Assembly (NCBI RefSeq): GCF_038006205.1
Contig: NZ_JBBOUU010000001.1
Span: 3,412,001-3,476,000 of the forward strand
DNA: 64,000 bases
Direction of reading: 5' to 3'
From: Solibacillus sp. FSL R7-0668
GTDB lineage: Bacteria > Bacillota > Bacilli > Bacillales_A > Planococcaceae
Shown in pieces: positions 58,369 to 64,000 of this stretch. The notes beneath the pieces are model-generated. The model made no database searches and was not told where the DNA came from. It saw nothing but the letters and a program-made list of their open reading frames with translations. Positions within the stretch are counted from its first letter, which is position 1. Each line of letters begins with the position of its first letter. The position numbers and the translations under genes are program-made.

Positions 58369-59994
58369 ATGAAAAAAAATAAAAAAGTCGCACTTACTGC
58401 AACAGCACTTTCATTATCAGCTATTTTAGCAGCATGTGGCGGAGAAGAAGAAAAATCAGCAACATCGTCGTCAACTGATGATGCAGAAAAGGTACTAGAC
58501 CTATTAATCACATCTGAGCCACCATCACTACACCCACAATTAGCTACAGATACAACTTCTGGTGCTATTTTAGAAAACACATTTGAAGGCTTAACAACAA
58601 TGAAAGACGGCGAGCCTGTATTAGCGGCTGCTGATGACTATGTTGTTTCTGAAGATTTATTAACATACACATTCACTTTACGTGACGCGCAATGGTCAAA
58701 CGGTGAAAAAGTAACTGCTCAAGATTTTGAATACGCTTGGAAATGGGCTTTAAATCCAGAAAACGCATCGGAGTATTCTACAATCCTTTACCCAATTAAA
58801 GGCGCTGAAGCATACAACAACGCTAAAGGTACTGCTGAAGAAGTAGGCGTTAAAGCAATCGATGAAAAAACATTAGAAGTAACATTAAATGCGCCAACTC
58901 CATATTTCTTAGAGTTAACAGCATTCAAAACATTCTTCCCTATTCATAAAGCAACAGCGGAAGCAAATCCAAAATGGTACACTGAAGCAGATTCATATGT
59001 AGGGAACGGTGCATTCACACTTGCTACATGGAACCACTCTGGTGACATCGTATTAGAAAAAAGCGAAACTTACTGGGATGCTGAAAATGTAGCCCTTGAA
59101 ACAGTAAACGTAGCAATGGTTGAGTCTGAAACAACTCAAATGACAATGTTTGACGCTGGCGAAATTGATTTCTTAGGTGCGCCATACGGTACAATCGCAC
59201 TTGATGCAATCGAGCGTTTAAAATCAGAAGATAAATTACAAGTATCAGACCTTTCAGGTATTTATTGGTACAAATTCAATACAAAAGATCCTGTAATGCA
59301 AAACGAAAACATCCGTAAAGCGTTAGCATTATCAATCGATCGTGAAGCATTAATTTCAAATATCGTTAAAGGTGAACAACAACCTGCATTAGGTATTGTT
59401 CCAAACTCAGTAGAAGGCTTTGGCGATGACGAAGGTTACTTCAAAGATGCTGACATCGAAGAAGCGAAAAAATATTTAGATGCTGGCTTAAAAGAATTAG
59501 GCTTAGCAAGTGCTGCTGATTTAGAAGTAAAAGTTTCATATAACACTTCTGAAGCTCACTCTGCAATCGCTCAATTCATCCAACAAGGCTGGACATCTAA
59601 CTTAGGTATTTCAGTTAAGCTTGACAATGCTGAATGGCAAGTTTATTTAGACAAGATCCAAGCTGGTGACTTCCAAGTTGGTCGTCTTGGTTGGGCAGCT
59701 GACTACAACGATGCTTACTCATTCTTAGAAATGTACAACTTACCAACAAATGGTAATAACCAAACTGGATGGTCTAACGAAGAGTACACGAAAATTTTAG
59801 AAGCTTCTACTACTGAAACAGACGCTGCAAAACGTACTGAACTATTATTACAAGCTGAAGAAATCATCATGGATGACATGCCAGTAGCACCGGTTTACTA
59901 CCAAACAAACTTATTCATCAAATCGGATGATGTAGAAAACATGGCACCGGATGCATTAGGTAACATCAACTTAAAATTCGTTGACGTTAAATAA
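58369..59994 (+). CDS. oppA: Oligopeptide ABC transporter substrate-binding lipoprotein
   Basis: The 541-aa protein begins with a lipoprotein signal ending ILAACGG (lipidated Cys23), after CTAGGAGG. The SBP_bac_5 family pattern is clear: VLDLLITSEPPSLHPQLATDTTSGAILENTFEGLTTM, FEYAWKWALNPENASEYSTILYPIKGAEAYNNAKG, NENIRKALALSIDREAL, and a C-terminal VYYQTNLFIKSDDVENM. It captures peptides outside the membrane for OppBCDF. It is followed by a hairpin and then oppB, so it is probably made in excess of the membrane parts. Confidence 0.93.
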   Translation: MKKNKKVALTATALSLSAILAACGGEEEKSATSSSTDDAEKVLDLLITSEPPSLHPQLATDTTSGAILENTFEGLTTMKDGEPVLAAADDYVVSEDLLTYTFTLRDAQWSNGEKVTAQDFEYAWKWALNPENASEYSTILYPIKGAEAYNNAKGTAEEVGVKAIDEKTLEVTLNAPTPYFLELTAFKTFFPIHKATAEANPKWYTEADSYVGNGAFTLATWNHSGDIVLEKSETYWDAENVALETVNVAMVESETTQMTMFDAGEIDFLGAPYGTIALDAIERLKSEDKLQVSDLSGIYWYKFNTKDPVMQNENIRKALALSIDREALISNIVKGEQQPALGIVPNSVEGFGDDEGYFKDADIEEAKKYLDAGLKELGLASAADLEVKVSYNTSEAHSAIAQFIQQGWTSNLGISVKLDNAEWQVYLDKIQAGDFQVGRLGWAADYNDAYSFLEMYNLPTNGNNQTGWSNEEYTKILEASTTETDAAKRTELLLQAEEIIMDDMPVAPVYYQTNLFIKSDDVENMAPDALGNINLKFVDVK

Positions 59995-60051
59995 ATTTAG
60001 TTTTTCTTTGTAAATGCAATTTGTATTTCTAATACAAGCGTATTTTTCATA

Positions 60052-60083
60052 GGAGGAGGTGTCTCAATAAATGAGACACCTCC
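60052..60083 (+). terminator. Hairpin between oppA and oppB
   Basis: GGAGGTGTCTC pairs perfectly with GAGACACCTCC around AATAAAT, followed by TTTACT. The T-run is short, so it may be a partial terminator and 3' stabiliser that raises OppA over OppBCDF, a common arrangement. Confidence 0.75.
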
Positions 60084-60134
60084 TTTACTACTATATAAGA
60101 ATTTTCAAAATAATATAAAAAGGAGGTTAGGACA

Positions 60135-61064
60135 TTGCTTAAATTCATTTTTAAACGATTACTTTATATCGTACTTGCAATGTACTTAATTATTACAGCG
60201 ACGTTCTTCTTAATGCAGCTAGCACCTGGTAGCCCGTTTGCCAGTGAGCGCGAATTACCACCTGCCATCGAAGAACAATTAAACGCAAAATATGGGCTCG
60301 ATAACCCGTGGTATATCCAATATAAAGACTACTTGGTCAATACAATTACCTTTGATTTTGGTGAATCCATGAAGTATAAGGGGCGCTCAACAAACGATAT
60401 TATCGCCGAGAGTTTCCCAGTTTCACTTGCTTTAGGTATACAGGCAATGATATTAGCCATTGGGATTGGGGTTTTACTAGGAGTAATTTCCGCGCTCTAC
60501 CACAATAAACTCCCAGATTACCTATCAACAATTGTAGCAATCTTAGGGATTTCGGTGCCGTCGTTCATTTTAGCTGGTTTACTACAATACTACTTAGCTT
60601 TCAAAGCAGGTTGGTTCCCGGTAAGTGGTTGGAAGGGCTTTAGCTATACAATCTTGCCTGCCTTTGCCATCGCATTAACACATGCTGGTTTCATCGCCAA
60701 GCTAACGCGTTCGAGTATGTTAGAGCAAAATAACTCAGAATACGTAAAATTAGCACGCGCCAAAGGTCTTGGTAAATGGACAATCGTCTTCAAGCACTCT
60801 TTACGTAATGCTTTACTACCCGTTGTGACGTATCTCGGCCCATTATTTGCTGGGGTTATTACAGGTAGTTTCATCGTCGAACAAATCTTTGCCGTACCAG
60901 GTCTTGGTCGCCACTTCGTAACATCGATTACGAACCGTGACTACACAGTTATTATGGGTACGACTGTATTCTATTCATTAATTTTATTATTAGCGGTTTT
61001 AGTTGTAGATATTTTATACAGCGTCATTGACCCTCGAATTAAATTGAAAGGAGCGAAAAAATAA
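60135..61064 (+). CDS. oppB: Oligopeptide ABC transporter permease OppB
   Basis: The start is TTG 60135 with AGGAGG 9 nt upstream. The 309-aa permease has six membrane helices. Its EAA cytoplasmic loop (YVKLARAKGLGKWTIVFKHSLRNALLPVVTYLG) docks on the ATPase subunits. The N-terminus FIFKRLLYIVLAMYLIITATFFLMQLAPGSPFASE and the FIVEQIFAVPGLGRHFV end are standard for DppB/OppB. Its TAA overlaps the oppC ATG. Confidence 0.93.
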   Translation: MLKFIFKRLLYIVLAMYLIITATFFLMQLAPGSPFASERELPPAIEEQLNAKYGLDNPWYIQYKDYLVNTITFDFGESMKYKGRSTNDIIAESFPVSLALGIQAMILAIGIGVLLGVISALYHNKLPDYLSTIVAILGISVPSFILAGLLQYYLAFKAGWFPVSGWKGFSYTILPAFAIALTHAGFIAKLTRSSMLEQNNSEYVKLARAKGLGKWTIVFKHSLRNALLPVVTYLGPLFAGVITGSFIVEQIFAVPGLGRHFVTSITNRDYTVIMGTTVFYSLILLLAVLVVDILYSVIDPRIKLKGAKK

Positions 61065-61996
61065 TGGCTCAAAACGAACAGCAAATTCCAAAAGTATCAC
61101 CTGATATGTTCGAAGTGGTTGGCCGTTCTGAAAATACGGACGCATTATCGAAAAAACAAGTGTCTTATTGGAAGGAAGTATTTTATCGCTTCTCTCATAA
61201 CAAATTAGCCGTAGTAGGCTTGTTCTTATTAGCGATTATTGCAGGCTTTGCGATTTTCGCACCGATGTTATCATCGTTTACGTATGAACAAAATGTAGGC
61301 TTATACAACTCCGCGCCATCTGCAACGAACTGGTTTGGTACAGATGACCTTGCACGTGATATTTATGTACGTGCCTGGGAAGGTGCTCGAATTTCTTTAT
61401 TCATCGGTATTACTGCTGCCGTGATTGACCTAATCATTGGTGTTTTGTGGGGTAGTATCGCAGGTCTTGCAGGCGGGCGCGTAGATAATATTATGATGCG
61501 TATTGCCGACGTCTTAACAGCGATTCCATACTTATTAGTCGTAATTATTTTACTTGTAATTATGGAGCCTGGTTTAGTGCCAATGATTATTGCCCTTTCG
61601 ATTACCGGCTGGGTAAATATGGCACGTATCGTTCGAAGTGAAGTATTAAAAATCAAAAACCAAGAGTATGTGCTTGCTGCGCGTACTTTAGGTGCAAATC
61701 AATGGCATATTATTAAGCGTCACTTAATCCCAAATGCTATGGGTGCCATTTTAGTAACAATGACTATGACAATTCCAAGTGCAATCTTCACAGAAAGTTT
61801 CTTAAGCTATTTAGGTTTAGGGGTTCAAGCACCTCTTGCCAGCTGGGGTACGATGGCCTCTGAAGGTTTCAAAGCACTTCAATCTGCTCCATGGCGATTA
61901 TTGTTCCCTGCTTTCTTAATCTCGATTACAATTTTCGCATTTAACGCAGTTGGAGACGGCTTACGTGACGCACTTGATCCGAAATTACGTAAATAA
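61064..61996 (+). CDS. oppC: Oligopeptide ABC transporter permease OppC
   Basis: The 310-aa permease overlaps oppB by 1 bp. An N-terminal cytoplasmic region (residues 1-45) precedes TM1 (LAVVGLFLLAIIAGFAIFAPML), then APSATNWFGTDDLARDIYVRAWEGARISLFIG, the OppC N-domain signature. The EAA loop (YVLAARTLGANQWHIIKRHLIPNAMGAILV) is intact. It pairs with OppB to form the channel. Confidence 0.94.
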   Translation: MAQNEQQIPKVSPDMFEVVGRSENTDALSKKQVSYWKEVFYRFSHNKLAVVGLFLLAIIAGFAIFAPMLSSFTYEQNVGLYNSAPSATNWFGTDDLARDIYVRAWEGARISLFIGITAAVIDLIIGVLWGSIAGLAGGRVDNIMMRIADVLTAIPYLLVVIILLVIMEPGLVPMIIALSITGWVNMARIVRSEVLKIKNQEYVLAARTLGANQWHIIKRHLIPNAMGAILVTMTMTIPSAIFTESFLSYLGLGVQAPLASWGTMASEGFKALQSAPWRLLFPAFLISITIFAFNAVGDGLRDALDPKLRK

Positions 61997-62010
61997 GGAG
62001 AGCGTACACT

Positions 62011-63063
62011 ATGAATATGAAGAAAAAAGTATTAGAAGTAAATGACTTACGCATCAATTTCAAAACGTACGCTGGTGTTGTACAAGCCGTACGTGGCGTT
62101 AGCTTTGAATTATTTGAAGGGGAAACACTCGCAATCGTTGGTGAATCAGGCTCTGGTAAATCCGTAACGAGTAACGCCTTAATGAAATTAATCCCTCAAC
62201 CACCTGGTATTTATGCCGGTGGTGAGATTAAATTCAACGGTCGCGATATCATTCCTCTAACAGAAAAAGAAATGATGCAAGTACGTGGGAATGATATCGC
62301 CATGATTTTCCAAGACCCAATGACGGCGCTTAACCCAACAATGCGCATCGGTAAGCAAATTACGGAAGTGATTTTAAAGCATAAAAAAGTCACTTCAAAA
62401 GATGAAGCAAAAAAACGCGCCATTGAGCTACTTGATCAAGTAGGGATTCCTTTCCCAGAGCGCCGCTACAAAGCATACCCACATGAATTATCTGGTGGTA
62501 TGCGTCAGCGTGTGGTAATCGCCATTGCCCTTGCAGCCGATCCAAAGCTATTAATCGCCGATGAGCCGACAACGGCACTGGACGTAACAATCCAAGCGCA
62601 AATTTTAGAGCTAATGAAAGAGCTTCAAAAGAAATCAAATACGTCGATTATTTTCATCACGCATGATTTAGGTGTTGTGGCAAACGTAGCAGACCGCGTA
62701 GCCGTTATGTACGCAGGCCAAATTGTGGAGTACGGTACAGTAGAGGATATTTTCTACAATCCACAGCATCCATATACTTGGGGCTTACTTGGCTCGATGC
62801 CAGACTTAAACAATTCAACGGATGAGCAATTAATGGCGATTCCTGGCTCACCGCCAAACTTAATTGACCCACCAAAAGGCGATGCATTTGCAGCTCGTAA
62901 CGAATTTGCAATGAAAATCGACTTTGAAATGGAGCCACCAATGTTTAAAGTATCGGATACACATTTTGCAAAAACATGGTTACTGCATCCAGATGCACCA
63001 CCAACTCCACTTCCTGATGCGGTAGCACGCCGTATTCAAGGCTACAACTTGGAGGGCAAATAA
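62011..63063 (+). CDS. oppD: Oligopeptide ABC transporter ATPase OppD
   Basis: The 350-aa ATPase has Walker [13 protein letters not shown]-loop [13 protein letters not shown], signature [17 protein letters not shown], Walker [15 protein letters not shown] and the switch His ([10 protein letters not shown]). The C-terminal oligo_HPY region ([17 protein letters not shown]) is present but ends without the cysteine cluster of Fe-S-containing OppD proteins. It powers peptide import with OppF. GGAGAG precedes ATG 62011. Confidence 0.95.
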   Translation: MNMKKKVLEVNDLRINFKTYAGVVQAVRGVSFELFEGETLAIVGESGSGKSVTSNALMKLIPQPPGIYAGGEIKFNGRDIIPLTEKEMMQVRGNDIAMIFQDPMTALNPTMRIGKQITEVILKHKKVTSKDEAKKRAIELLDQVGIPFPERRYKAYPHELSGGMRQRVVIAIALAADPKLLIADEPTTALDVTIQAQILELMKELQKKSNTSIIFITHDLGVVANVADRVAVMYAGQIVEYGTVEDIFYNPQHPYTWGLLGSMPDLNNSTDEQLMAIPGSPPNLIDPPKGDAFAARNEFAMKIDFEMEPPMFKVSDTHFAKTWLLHPDAPPTPLPDAVARRIQGYNLEGK

Positions 63064-63064
63064 G

Positions 63065-63973
63065 ATGGCAAACAAAATTTTAGAAGTAAAAGGCTTAAAA
63101 CAATATTTTGGATCTGCGAAAGCCCCGATTAAAGCAATTGACGGGATTTCATTTGATGTTTATGAAGGCGAAACATTAGGTTTAGTTGGGGAGTCTGGCT
63201 GTGGTAAATCCACAACAGGCCGCTCAATTATCCGCCTTTATGACATTACAGAGGGCCAAATTAACTTTAAAGGTCGCGACATCTCAGAGCTAAAATCTCG
63301 CAAAGAATTATTACAATTCAACCGTGAAATGCAAATGATATTCCAAGACCCATACGCTTCATTAAATCCGCGTATGACGGCTGGCGAATTAATCGCAGAA
63401 GGCTTTGAAATTCATGGGCTTTATAAAAACAAAAAAGAACGTCAAGAACGCGTTGGTGAATTGCTTGAAGCAGTTGGTTTAACACGCGAGCACGCCAACC
63501 GCTATGCCCACGAATTCTCTGGTGGTCAACGTCAACGTATCGGTATTGCACGCGCACTTAGCCTAAATCCAAGCTTTATCATTGCCGATGAGCCAATTTC
63601 AGCACTTGACGTTTCGATCCAAGCGCAAGTCGTTAACTTATTAAAGCAGCTACAAAAAGAACGTGGCTTAACATATTTATTCATCGCCCATGATTTATCG
63701 ATGGTTAAATACATTTCAGATCGTATTGCCGTGATGTACCGCGGGAAGATTTTAGAGCTTGGTTCGGCGGATGAGATTTACAATAATCCAATCCACCCGT
63801 ACACAAAATCGTTATTATCTGCTGTCCCTCAGCCAAACCCTGAGTATGAGCGCAGCCGTGTGCGTATTCCATACAAGCATGTCGATCACGATCCAGCAGC
63901 GCAAGTAATTGAAGCGCGTCCAGGTCACTTCGTCTTCGGTACAGAAGCACAAGTGAAGGAATGGGTAAAATAA
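63065..63973 (+). CDS. oppF: Oligopeptide ABC transporter ATPase OppF
   Basis: The 302-aa second ATPase follows oppD by 1 bp. Walker A GESGCGKSTTG, Q-loop IFQDPYASLNPRM, signature HEFSGGQRQRIGIARAL, Walker B FIIADEPISALDVS and YLFIAHDLSMVKYISD are all intact. The C-terminal oligo_HPY segment (NPIHPYTKSLLSAVPQPNPEYER) is complete. This makes the five-gene oppABCDF locus entire within the window. It is somewhat shorter than typical OppF. Confidence 0.94.
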   Translation: MANKILEVKGLKQYFGSAKAPIKAIDGISFDVYEGETLGLVGESGCGKSTTGRSIIRLYDITEGQINFKGRDISELKSRKELLQFNREMQMIFQDPYASLNPRMTAGELIAEGFEIHGLYKNKKERQERVGELLEAVGLTREHANRYAHEFSGGQRQRIGIARALSLNPSFIIADEPISALDVSIQAQVVNLLKQLQKERGLTYLFIAHDLSMVKYISDRIAVMYRGKILELGSADEIYNNPIHPYTKSLLSAVPQPNPEYERSRVRIPYKHVDHDPAAQVIEARPGHFVFGTEAQVKEWVK

Positions 63974-64000
63974 TTTAGACAAAAGTAAAACTCCTTCACG

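Overview
The window is a chromosomal segment from a low-GC, spore-forming Bacillales bacterium. Gene content and style point to the Planococcaceae (a Lysinibacillus or Solibacillus relative). Evidence includes strong AGGAGG ribosome sites with many TTG starts, a YoaS/YozG-type pair, a TPP-riboswitch thiM-thiE operon, a cydA-cydB-cydS locus, and a possible gamma-SASP gene. I see no tRNA, rRNA or CRISPR array.

Layout. 1-19.5 kb is mostly core-like: an aspartate dehydrogenase fragment, an IS3-family element sitting in a terminator loop, PadR/HAAS regulators, an iron alcohol dehydrogenase, DegV, a secreted FIVAR-repeat protein, thiamine salvage genes and a CDF exporter. It also holds several decayed genes (glycosyltransferase, alkaline phosphatase, ISL3 transposase) and copies of an intergenic hairpin element. 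19.5-50.45 kb is an accessory island. It carries a broken Abi/HEPN gene with an apparent small RNA, a complete type I restriction-modification (R-M) operon, a Fic toxin remnant, a protease/AAA+/DUF6414 operon, and a second type I R-M operon with an extra methylase-specificity fusion. Further right are replication- or maintenance-like genes, a roughly 570-nt structured non-coding RNA, a tyrosine recombinase, tandem hairpin repeats and a serine-recombinase operon that ends 8 bp from rlmCD. 50.45-64 kb returns to core genes: rlmCD, a chemotaxis receptor, cytochrome bd oxidase, DagK, a thioredoxin-family protein and a complete oligopeptide ABC transporter (oppABCDF).

How the parts fit. The island looks like layered insertions beside the 3' end of rlmCD. 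The serine recombinase abuts rlmCD, an rlmCD-like 3' tail lies near 27.74 kb, and a 57-bp piece of the recombinase 3' end is repeated exactly at 27.19 kb. Most cargo is defence-like.

The most unusual items are as follows. First, the multi-helix RNA at about 44298-44868 has a promoter-like -10 box, a pseudoknot, two three-way junctions, a long-range helix and an intrinsic terminator. Second, an operon combines a cytoplasmic subtilisin-like protease, a stand-alone copy of its own inhibitory N-domain, a Clp-type ATPase and a DUF6414 protein. Third, a protein made of two resolvase domains, both without the catalytic serine, is translated immediately before an intact large serine recombinase. All family calls rest on motif recognition by eye; no database search was run.
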